The position numbers and the translations under genes are program-made. A stretch of 6,157 nucleotides of DNA, taken from assembly GCA_027485365.1 (NCBI GenBank), contig JAIXRD010000310.1:1-6157 (forward strand). Reading direction: 5' to 3'. Below the pieces are notes generated by a model. It did not search any database. It had not been told where the DNA came from and saw nothing but the letters and a program-made list of their open reading frames with translations. This document shows, in pieces, positions 1-6,157 of this stretch. Source of the stretch: Cryomorphaceae bacterium (GTDB lineage: Bacteria > Bacteroidota > Bacteroidia > Flavobacteriales_D > Crocinitomicaceae). The first letter of the stretch is position 1, and each line of letters opens with the position of its first letter.

Positions 1-1007
1 ATATCATTTGTTCTGCCAACAACCTTTTCTAAAACTCGGTTCCCATTTTTGATTCTATCAGTCAATATCGCCCTGTCGCCCAACTCATAACGAATAAACG
101 GCATTGCCTTGTTATATAATGATGTAACGATTACTTTTCCCTCAACTCCTGCTTCTACGGGAAGATTGTTTTCATCCAAGATTTCGATGAAGAGAGTTTC
201 TTCATTTAACACAAAATCACCATCCTCATCTTCAAAAGCCAAAATATCCAATTCCGCAGCCCCGTATTCGTTTCTTACTCTCACACCAAACCCTCGTTCC
301 ATAATATTGCGATCAATATCATCAACCACTTCGGAAGTTGGAAAAACTACCCGCAATGAGGGACAAATATCTTTCAATATAATATTTCTTTCAATTAAAA
401 ATTTAGCAAAAATGACCAATGAACTGGTGTAACCATTGATGTATTCAAATTTCTTTTGTTTAAACTGATTTAGGACTAAATTCAATTTTTCATCGGACAA
501 ATCAAAAACTGGAAATCTAACCCGATTTGCCAAAAAATCCTTCAAACGTTCTTTATAATACTTGATACCACGTAAAGGAATTCCATAAAACCTCGCTTGT
601 TTGGATGCTCCAACGTTAATGCCATGCTTTAACAAATGATAATCTGTTTCAGCCCAATTCATAGCATGACAAAACTTGTCTTTGGCAAAATAAAAGGGAG
701 TGCCAGTAGATCCAGAAGTATTATGAACATGCAATACCGATTTTTTTAATCCTTTGGAAATAATTTCATCAATATTTATCTGAAAATCTTGTTTCCTAAT
801 TACGGGGATATCAATCCAATTTTGAATTTTTTGTCTATTATTTGAATCTAGAAAACTGCGATAAAATAAATTGTTCATGTCATGAAATCTAAAATTATCA
901 AACGCTTTTTGAGTTTTAGAAACTTTATCTCTTGATTCAAATTCCAATTGTGCCTTCCTGATTGGAAAGCCACTTAAAGTTAAAGTAAATCTAAATATCC
1001 AGTTCAT
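1..1007 (-). CDS. Phenylacetate-CoA ligase/CapK-like adenylate-forming enzyme (C-terminus cut by window edge)
   Basis: 335 codons are readable from ATG at 1007 to the left edge, with no internal stop. PaaK/CapK proteins usually run about 430-460 residues, so roughly the last 100 are missing. Visible landmarks are the ATP phosphate-binding loop TSGSTGTPF (residues 97-105), NEYGAAE (246-252, the adenine-binding region), YELGDR (307-312, with the ribose-binding Asp) and GRTND (331-335) at the hinge to the small C-terminal domain. The A10-type lysine would be off the window. The family (known) activates a carboxylate with ATP and passes it to CoA or another thiol; CapK-like members recur in capsule and exopolysaccharide clusters with uncertain substrates. 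Here I infer a role in making or attaching an acyl or amino-acyl decoration; aromatic catabolism is unlikely given the neighbours. The start is well fixed: an in-frame TAA lies four codons upstream (1020-1022) and a GA-rich AAGAGA sits 8 nt before the ATG. It follows the polymerase-like gene after 82 bp and is probably co-transcribed. Confidence 0.9.
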   Translation of the reverse strand, partial: MNWIFRFTLTLSGFPIRKAQLEFESRDKVSKTQKAFDNFRFHDMNNLFYRSFLDSNNRQKIQNWIDIPVIRKQDFQINIDEIISKGLKKSVLHVHNTSGSTGTPFYFAKDKFCHAMNWAETDYHLLKHGINVGASKQARFYGIPLRGIKYYKERLKDFLANRVRFPVFDLSDEKLNLVLNQFKQKKFEYINGYTSSLVIFAKFLIERNIILKDICPSLRVVFPTSEVVDDIDRNIMERGFGVRVRNEYGAAELDILAFEDEDGDFVLNEETLFIEILDENNLPVEAGVEGKVIVTSLYNKAMPFIRYELGDRAILTDRIKNGNRVLEKVVGRTND

Positions 1008-1089
1008 TTTATTAATCTCTTAATTTCAGAGCCAATCTATATTAATTTTTAGTGTAATTTATGTATTGTGTTGTAAATTATATTTGTAT
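1008..1089. other. 82-bp intergenic gap, the longest in the window
   Basis: This AT-rich spacer separates the polymerase/ligase gene from the CapK-like gene. I see no Bacteroidota-type promoter (TAnnTTTG) on the minus strand. There is no GC-rich hairpin followed by a T-run either. The only symmetry is a 7-bp all-A/T inverted repeat (1055-1061 with 1074-1080, 12-nt loop), too weak to call a terminator. Read-through transcription into the CapK-like gene is the simplest view. Confidence 0.5.
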
Positions 1090-2460
1090 TCAGGAATCCA
1101 ATTTTTTGTTCTTTTCTACATATTCGTTTCGAGATAATTGTCCTATCACAATAAATGGCATAAATAAAGGACTTACAAAAGTTCTTGTAGCAGCATGAAA
1201 TGTTGTGAAAAAACCAATGAAGTACAAAATAAAAATGACACTGTTGAAAAATGATTTATAACCGTTTATAAAGCCAATAACCAATAAATATATAAAAATG
1301 ATACAGATCAAAAGACCGAATAAACCATGTTCCGACAATAATCTGCTAAACTCAACGTGTGTACTTGTACCTATTGTATTGTTTCTCTTATATACAGACT
1401 GACTTACGCCTACTCCTAGGAAAATATTGTCATTAAAAAGATCTAAATCTTCAAAAAATATTTCAGATCTTCCAGATGTCAATTGATTTAAATCCTTCTC
1501 TTTTGATCCAACTATTGTTCCATGTGTTTCTCCGGAATATCTCAATAACAAATTTCCATCTGTTATTTCATTCACTCCATATAGTGCAATACCAAAAATA
1601 GATACAGCTAAAATCGCATATAAAAGATTTACTATTTTTTTTGAAGCTATTAATTGAAAATATATAAGAAAAAAAACACCTAAAAAACCAGCCAACATCC
1701 CTCCTCTTGAAAATGTTAATAGCCCATAAATCAGGAATAAAATTATTATTAATATATCAAACCACTTAGAAAATCCAGAAAATGGAATATTTTTATTATA
1801 TAATAAATAAAGTACAAAAAAAGCAATTCCAAAAATTGTTGCTATTTGATTAGAACCAAAACCACCAACCAAATTATTGGCGCCCAATTCAAATGTTACA
1901 TCCTCAAAATTTGGCGACCTAATTATAGAATAAGCCAAAATTGAAGTTAACGGTAAAACCAATAACCGTAACAAAAATAGTAATTGCTTTGTTGTAATTT
2001 TTTGATATGCAAACAAAGCAATACCCAAAGCAATATTTACAATACCCAATACATTAAATATCATGTCTTTATATGAAGAATAATATGTAAGACCAAGCAA
2101 AATACTGGGCAACAAAAATAAAAAGATTACCATTCCAGTTGTTCCCACCTTTTTAGATTTGAACAATCCTATTACAATTAAAATGAAAGTTACATATTTA
2201 CCCAATTCGTAAGGAACATATGGACTAGCCTTTACCATTCTCCCCAATATCTCGAAGGAAGAACTGTACATTAAAAATATTAAAATATAAAAAGTAGAAT
2301 TTGGGGATTTTTGTTTTGTTATTTGTTGAAAAAAAACAATAAATATTGCATAATACCAAAGAATAAACAAAAACGGTGTAAATAATGAAACCCACCCCAA
2401 TAGAATATGAAATATTAATTGCTGCTTATTTTTAGAAGATGACAGTAACCAGTTTATCAT
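1090..2460 (-). CDS. O-antigen polymerase/ligase-type integral membrane protein (Wzy_C family)
   Basis: 456 residues and very hydrophobic, with about 12 predicted membrane segments. Approximate segments are 15-46 (probably two), 57-70, 87-100, 107-125, 134-150, 159-179, 205-221, 232-250, 252-272, 276-295, then 381-400, 404-420 and 428-442. A large, presumably periplasmic loop covers about 296-380. The family signature is clear: TFSRGG (249-254), then in the loop TSGRSEIF (328-335), FLGVG (347-351) and HVEFSRLLSEHG (368-379), matching the usual H-x-x-x-L-x-x-x-E-x-G pattern. Arg252, Arg331 and His368 are candidates for the arginine and histidine residues that matter in WaaL/Wzy enzymes (known for the family; the equivalence is my inference). 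The protein either polymerises undecaprenyl-linked repeat units (Wzy) or ligates glycan to lipid A-core or a protein (WaaL/PglL-like). Sequence alone does not settle this; sitting in a glycosyltransferase operon slightly favours polymerase. ATG start, TGA stop, 35 bp after the upstream gene. Confidence 0.88.
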   Translation of the reverse strand: MINWLLSSSKNKQQLIFHILLGWVSLFTPFLFILWYYAIFIVFFQQITKQKSPNSTFYILIFLMYSSSFEILGRMVKASPYVPYELGKYVTFILIVIGLFKSKKVGTTGMVIFLFLLPSILLGLTYYSSYKDMIFNVLGIVNIALGIALFAYQKITTKQLLFLLRLLVLPLTSILAYSIIRSPNFEDVTFELGANNLVGGFGSNQIATIFGIAFFVLYLLYNKNIPFSGFSKWFDILIIILFLIYGLLTFSRGGMLAGFLGVFFLIYFQLIASKKIVNLLYAILAVSIFGIALYGVNEITDGNLLLRYSGETHGTIVGSKEKDLNQLTSGRSEIFFEDLDLFNDNIFLGVGVSQSVYKRNNTIGTSTHVEFSRLLSEHGLFGLLICIIFIYLLVIGFINGYKSFFNSVIFILYFIGFFTTFHAATRTFVSPLFMPFIVIGQLSRNEYVEKNKKLDS

Positions 2461-2495
2461 AATAATTTCAAAACTAAATATTGTTGAATTTTAAA

Positions 2496-3644
2496 CTATT
2501 TTTTTTGATTCACCAAAATATAAGATCTGAGCATCAATAAATAATTCTCAAATGTGAACTTTTCAGCAACGCATATTACTTCAGTTGATAGTTTTTCCAA
2601 ATTATAGTTTTCCTGATTGGTTACATTGAGAAGCGCATGTTTAAGCTCTTGTTCTAATTTTTTTGCATCACATATAAATCCATTTTTGTTTGAAATATAG
2701 TGTGAAATACTACCAACATTAGACACAATCGGAATTGTGCCATAACAAGCAGCTTCAGCAATCACTTTCGGAAAACCTTCTGAAGCACTCGGCAATAAGA
2801 AAAAATGTGCTTTACCCAAAATTTCATGGACTTTTTCACTTGGTAAAAATCCATGAAAATGAACTTTATCTCGCAAATATATTGATTCACCTTTATAATG
2901 ACTTAGCCTTTCTCCATTGCCAATAAAATCTATCGATTCCACTAAATCTAGGTTAACGGATTTAAAAGAATCAATAATCCTCTGTACTCCCTTTGCATCT
3001 TCCAATCTCCCAACAAATACAAAACGATATGGCTTGGTAAATACTTTATTCTTTGCTATGATACCACCACTTTCAATTTGCTCCATTGTTAAACAAGGGT
3101 TCTCAAATGAAATACAATTTTCAGGTTGGTTTGGCCAAAAACCATTCATGGTTACTTTGCATTTTGCAAAATTCTTTATCAAAAACCATCTTTGAAATCT
3201 ATAACCCATTGGTGGATTATTCTCAGCCCAATTACCCGCATATTTTACCCAAAATGTAAAATTACGCTTTCTGAACCAAGCGAAGTATGGCAATAAAAAT
3301 ACACCAATACCTGTTGGTAATCTCAATTGAACATAGGACGTACCTTCTATATGTTCAGCTATAATTTTTATTATCTTAGGTAACTTAAAAAAGATGCTTA
3401 ATTTATCAATTAAACTTGGACCACCAAATGGCGGAATTGGAACAAACTTAATATTTTTATTCTTATATGGATTTGAACTTGGCGGTGCGATACCAACATG
3501 TAAACATGCAATATGCACTATTTCTTCAAAGTAGTCCGCTAAGTAGTTGATTTCATTCACAGTAGGACCCCAACCCACTGGGACACCAGTTTCATCTAAA
3601 TAATGCTCTGTATGTGAAATGATCACTAATTTTTCAAATTTCAT
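2496..3644 (-). CDS. GT-B glycosyltransferase, family 4 (second of two)
   Basis: 382 residues, a normal length for a cytoplasmic GT4 enzyme. The N-terminal acceptor domain begins with a beta strand (KLVIISHTEH, 5-14) followed by ETGVPVGWGPTVNEI (18-32), and contains WVKYAGNW (132-139). The C-terminal nucleotide-sugar domain starts near residue 206 with FVFVGRLEDAKG (208-219), carrying the usual Arg213 and Lys218 that contact the donor phosphates. It continues with HFHGFLPSEKV (262-272) and the retaining-enzyme E-x7-E motif in SEGFPKVIAEA (288-298; Glu289 and Glu297). The family transfers a sugar from an NDP-sugar, normally with retention of configuration; donor and acceptor cannot be read from the sequence. 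Its ATG overlaps the upstream stop codon as ATGA (3641-3644), so translation is probably coupled to the preceding glycosyltransferase. No membrane segment is evident. The stop is TAG, directly after a run of eight A (minus strand). Confidence 0.93.
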   Translation of the reverse strand: MKFEKLVIISHTEHYLDETGVPVGWGPTVNEINYLADYFEEIVHIACLHVGIAPPSSNPYKNKNIKFVPIPPFGGPSLIDKLSIFFKLPKIIKIIAEHIEGTSYVQLRLPTGIGVFLLPYFAWFRKRNFTFWVKYAGNWAENNPPMGYRFQRWFLIKNFAKCKVTMNGFWPNQPENCISFENPCLTMEQIESGGIIAKNKVFTKPYRFVFVGRLEDAKGVQRIIDSFKSVNLDLVESIDFIGNGERLSHYKGESIYLRDKVHFHGFLPSEKVHEILGKAHFFLLPSASEGFPKVIAEAACYGTIPIVSNVGSISHYISNKNGFICDAKKLEQELKHALLNVTNQENYNLEKLSTEVICVAEKFTFENYLLMLRSYILVNQKK

Positions 3645-4738
3645 TTTAATAATTCATGATATTGTTTGATGACTTTCTCCCATGCAAATTTTTGACTCCA
3701 CAAACGCGCACTTTCTGAATATTCATCATAATTAAGTTGAATGTCAAACACCGCATCACTTATTTCATTCACATTAGAATGGTCTACCAAAATACCAGAA
3801 AAATGATTGGAAATGGCATCTTCAATACCCGTATTTTTTGAACCTATTGCTGGCAAACCCATTGACATTGCCTCTAAGATAGCAATTCCAAATCCCTCAA
3901 AGTCCCCGTTTTCCAAATTTTCTGATAACATGATAAATATATCCGATTTTTTTAATACCAATAAAATTTCACTATTTGTCGGACAATTATAAAAAATAAC
4001 ATTATCTAATACATTTAACTTTTCTGCCAATTTTTTCAACCGTTCTAATTCCTGTGGTATACCCGCAATGTTATATCTAACGTCTCCAAAGCGAGATATT
4101 ATTTTTGGAAGTGCATGAATAAAATTATGTTGGCCTTTTCTTTGATGCATGCCACCTACCGTTATAAACTCCAAAGGAGAACCAAATTTTTTTGCTCTAG
4201 AATTACATTCATTATTTTCAAAATTAAACCCGTTATTTATTACAACGCATTTTGTTACATCTAATTTATAATTCCCCAATAATATATTCTGAGTGTATTT
4301 AGAAACAGAAATAATTTTTTTAACTTTATTAAGTCCTGAATGGAAAACTCTCTTCCAAAAACCTTTACACTTGATTTCACTCCCATGAATAATTGCAAAT
4401 GAATCGTTTTTAGATGGATTTATTGCTGCCAACCAAATGGAAAATTTGCCTGAAAAAAAAGTTACGGGATTATATTTTATTGAAAAATATAGAAATAAAA
4501 TCATTCTCTTCAAATATGTATATAATATGAATTTATTACGCTTAACCCCTATTATTTCAAATTCGGCAGAATCATAAAAATTATTCCACTCAACTTTGGA
4601 ATTGGCTCTTTCCTCTGTAATAACAATCACTTTTTTATGATTTTTGGAAAACTCTTTAGCCAAATTGTACGCATGGTTCCCAATTCCACCCGGCAGAGGT
4701 GGAAATTCAGTTGTAACAATTAGAATTGAATCTTTCAA
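3641..4738 (-). CDS. GT-B glycosyltransferase, family 4 (first of two), TTG start
   Basis: 365 residues with the complete GT4 layout. The N-terminal nucleotide-binding-like fold opens with ILIVTTEFPPLPGGIGNHA (5-23), the glycine-rich loop typical of PimB-like enzymes. The C-terminal domain carries FITVGGMHQRKG (191-202) and the E-x7-E motif EGFGIAILEA (281-290; Glu281 and Glu289). The position usually held by Arg in VGR is Gly196 here, with Arg200 and Lys201 close by; this variant is seen in other family members. The start codon is TTG (4736-4738). The only upstream in-frame codon before the previous gene's TAA is ATA, and the next in-frame ATG is at residue 79, which would remove the conserved N-terminal loop. 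TTG is therefore the best start. The gene follows the GT2 gene by 3 bp in the same frame and overlaps the next GT4 gene by 4 bp. Probable role: adding one sugar of the repeat unit at the cytoplasmic membrane face; substrate unknown. Confidence 0.92.
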   Translation of the reverse strand: MKDSILIVTTEFPPLPGGIGNHAYNLAKEFSKNHKKVIVITEERANSKVEWNNFYDSAEFEIIGVKRNKFILYTYLKRMILFLYFSIKYNPVTFFSGKFSIWLAAINPSKNDSFAIIHGSEIKCKGFWKRVFHSGLNKVKKIISVSKYTQNILLGNYKLDVTKCVVINNGFNFENNECNSRAKKFGSPLEFITVGGMHQRKGQHNFIHALPKIISRFGDVRYNIAGIPQELERLKKLAEKLNVLDNVIFYNCPTNSEILLVLKKSDIFIMLSENLENGDFEGFGIAILEAMSMGLPAIGSKNTGIEDAISNHFSGILVDHSNVNEISDAVFDIQLNYDEYSESARLWSQKFAWEKVIKQYHELLK

Positions 4739-4744
4739 TATTTA
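4736..4744 (-). other. TAA-ATA-TTG gene junction that decides the start of the downstream glycosyltransferase
   Basis: On the minus strand the GT2 gene ends with TAA (4744-4742), one codon ATA follows (4741-4739), and the GT4 gene starts at TTG (4738-4736), all in one frame. No convincing Shine-Dalgarno lies just upstream. Initiation at TTG probably depends on ribosomes that have just terminated at the TAA. Confidence 0.7.
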
Positions 4745-6067
4745 TAAGTATTCTATTTTCGAACCTTGCTTAAGCTTTATGGATGAAAATCGCCAACTTC
4801 TCATTACCGAGACTAACAATAACGGACTTAAAACAAAACCAACTAAAACACCAAAAATCATTAATTTTTTACTCCTTTTAAATTTATAGGGTACGATTGA
4901 GGGTAACACAGAGATAATAATTTCTCTGATAGCGGCCTGAGTGCCAAAATATTTTCTAATTAAATATAAAACACTTGGAATTGGCCTTGGTGCAAAAAAT
5001 TTCTTGGGCCTCCAAGAATCCCATGAACCCATTTGCCTTAGCCCACCCTCAGAAACTTTTAGATGTATTCTTTTTGCAAGTGGATTGCTAATGTTTTTGA
5101 AACCTGCTAAATATGCCCGCAATCCAAATTCCCCATCTCCCATTCTTTGACCCTCAAATTGACGATCAAACAAGCCAATCTTTTCAAATACTGCTCGTTT
5201 TAACATTACATTTCCAGTATCAATTTGATCACTCCACCTAAAATATGAATAATGTTTCGGCACTTCGCCTCCAACTACTGAAATACTCGCACCACTTGAA
5301 ATTTCGCATTGGAAATAATCCAAACAATTCAAATGATTTTTGATCCAATCTTCATCAATTAAAGAATCATCATCATACAGCAAGATTAAACTACCGTTCG
5401 ACATTTTTATAGCAGAATTACGTGCCAACCACAGCGCTTTCTCTTCTTGGTGAATTACTTTTAAATCAAAATTCCAATTTTCATAAAATTCTTGATTAAA
5501 AGGCTCGCTTTGATCAAAAACAATTACTTCAAAATTTTTATACGATTGTTTCTCCAAATCTTTAAGAACATCAGTTAAATATTGATATCGATTCAAAGTT
5601 GGAATAATCACACTCACCAATGGGTTTTCATTCAACAATAGATGCGAAGATGCATCTATGTCATGATGAAAATAATTATTTAATTTGGTCTGACTTATTC
5701 CTAGCGCTTTAATAAAACAGAAAAGTTCATTTATTGGATTGTTTAATTCCAATAATCTGAAAAACAACACCAAAAATGAGCGGTGTTTTTTGTAAAATCT
5801 ATTAACAAAGAGGTACTTGTCTTTTAATGAAACGTCTTTTGCATTCCAAACCAATTCCTTATTCGAATCGACACAAATATATCCCAGTCTCCACAACTGG
5901 TATGCAATATCAATTTTTTGGGCAATTTCATTAGAATAACCAGCATACACATTGCAATTTTCGATAATTGCTCCATCTAAGCTTGTATAATCAACAAAAT
6001 AAGGAATATTTGCTATTTTTCGATTAAAGTACCAGTTAGGACTAATATACTTAATGAAATCTAACAT
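4742..6067 (-). CDS. GT-A glycosyltransferase, family 2, with N-terminal extension and C-terminal membrane segment
   Basis: 441 residues from ATG at 6067. The GT2 catalytic domain starts with NPLVSVIIPTLNR (148-160) and continues with LARNSAIKMSNGSLILLYDDDS (split here as LARNSAI 214-220 and LLYDDDS 229-235). Asp232-234 form the DxD-type metal and NDP-sugar site. MGDGEFG (309-315) sits where the catalytic-base acidic pair is expected (Asp311 and Glu313 as candidates). After it come GGLRQMGSWDSWR (341-353) and APRPIPS (359-365), which look conserved, then one hydrophobic segment (about 402-422) that probably anchors the protein to the inner membrane. The first ~147 residues match no domain I recognise. 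GT2 enzymes of this kind are usually inverting transferases; the sugar is unknown. The open frame extends upstream to a TTG at 6118. I chose ATG 6067 because it overlaps the probable stop of the preceding gene by 7 bp and gives a more natural N-terminus. Confidence 0.9.
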   Translation of the reverse strand: MLDFIKYISPNWYFNRKIANIPYFVDYTSLDGAIIENCNVYAGYSNEIAQKIDIAYQLWRLGYICVDSNKELVWNAKDVSLKDKYLFVNRFYKKHRSFLVLFFRLLELNNPINELFCFIKALGISQTKLNNYFHHDIDASSHLLLNENPLVSVIIPTLNRYQYLTDVLKDLEKQSYKNFEVIVFDQSEPFNQEFYENWNFDLKVIHQEEKALWLARNSAIKMSNGSLILLYDDDSLIDEDWIKNHLNCLDYFQCEISSGASISVVGGEVPKHYSYFRWSDQIDTGNVMLKRAVFEKIGLFDRQFEGQRMGDGEFGLRAYLAGFKNISNPLAKRIHLKVSEGGLRQMGSWDSWRPKKFFAPRPIPSVLYLIRKYFGTQAAIREIIISVLPSIVPYKFKRSKKLMIFGVLVGFVLSPLLLVSVMRSWRFSSIKLKQGSKIEYL

Positions 6068-6157
6068 AATGATTTTAATTCTACAAAAAATCCATTTAAA
6101 TTTAACAAATTTTGCCAAAGAGTTCTATTTGAAATTTGTAAGTTCTCAAATTGTTCA
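6061..6157 (-). CDS. 3' end of an unidentified upstream gene (partial at window edge)
   Basis: On the minus strand one frame is open from the right edge (first whole codon GAA at 6156) through 31 codons to TAG at 6063-6061. The peptide begins EQFENLQISNRTLWQNLLN and ends FFVELKSLC. It is too short to assign to a family. Its stop overlaps the GT2 start codon within ATGTTAG (6067-6061), the kind of junction expected in this tightly packed operon, which is the main support for the call. A second frame is also open from the edge for 17 codons to a TAA ending at 6102, so the choice between them is not certain. Confidence 0.5.
   Translation of the reverse strand, partial: EQFENLQISNRTLWQNLLNLNGFFVELKSLC

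Noticed and set aside
109..432. Plus-strand open frame of 107 codons
   Set aside because: It lies wholly antisense to the CapK-like gene, whose motifs are unmistakable, and its Ser/Thr/Ile-rich composition is that of a shadow frame.
1055..1080. 7-bp inverted repeat (TAATTTA/TAAATTA) after the polymerase-like gene as a terminator
   Set aside because: The stem is entirely A/T with a 12-nt loop and no following T-run on the minus strand; it would be too unstable.
2469..2476. TAGTTTTG on the minus strand, matching the Bacteroidota -7 consensus TAnnTTTG, just upstream of the polymerase-like gene
   Set aside because: It sits 8 nt before the ATG, so a transcript would be nearly leaderless. No TTTG -33 element is found at the right distance, and chance matches are expected in such AT-rich DNA.
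2499..2506. Run of eight A (minus strand) just before the stop of the second GT4 gene as a programmed slippage site
   Set aside because: It is at the extreme C-terminus, where slippage would change only the tail, and such runs are common at this base composition.
2735..3195. Two plus-strand open frames (63 and 92 codons) opposite the second GT4 gene
   Set aside because: They are antisense shadows of a well-supported glycosyltransferase and show no recognisable motif.
6068..6118. N-terminal extension of the GT2 gene to a TTG at 6118
   Set aside because: It adds 17 Lys- and aromatic-rich residues before a natural ATG (6067), overlaps the probable upstream gene by 58 bp instead of 7, and has no better ribosome site.

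Overview
This 6.2 kb window is the interior of a surface-polysaccharide biosynthesis operon. Every real gene lies on the minus strand, so the operon reads right to left, and both window edges cut through genes. The DNA is visibly AT-rich. Upstream regions are A/T-rich and lack strong Shine-Dalgarno sequences. Together with the gene mix this suggests a low-GC Bacteroidota (Flavobacteriia/Cytophagia-like) genome. That assignment is inferred from style, since no rRNA or other marker is present.

Layout in transcription order (right to left): (1) 6061-6157, the probable last 31 codons of an unidentified upstream gene; (2) 4742-6067, a family 2 (GT-A) glycosyltransferase with an unassigned ~147-residue N-terminal extension and one C-terminal hydrophobic segment; (3) 3641-4738, a family 4 (GT-B) glycosyltransferase starting at TTG; (4) 2496-3644, a second GT-B family 4 glycosyltransferase; (5) 1090-2460, a polytopic O-antigen polymerase/ligase-type protein (Wzy_C family); (6) 1-1007, a phenylacetate-CoA ligase/CapK-like adenylate-forming enzyme whose C-terminus is off the left edge.

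The junctions are tight: a probable 7-bp overlap, then a 3-bp gap in the same reading frame, a 4-bp ATGA overlap, a 35-bp gap and an 82-bp gap. I see no convincing promoter or terminator inside the window, so one transcript starting beyond the right edge is likely.

The simplest reading is that the three glycosyltransferases extend a lipid-linked repeat unit on the inner face of the cytoplasmic membrane. After flipping, the Wzy/WaaL-type protein would polymerise or transfer the glycan in the periplasm. The CapK-like enzyme may activate a carboxylate for decorating the sugar. No initiating phosphoglycosyltransferase, Wzx flippase, Wzz or export gene is visible; these would have to lie outside the window. 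No RNA gene, mobile element, CRISPR array or clear repeat was found. The window looks like a fairly ordinary polysaccharide locus, with a few points worth checking.
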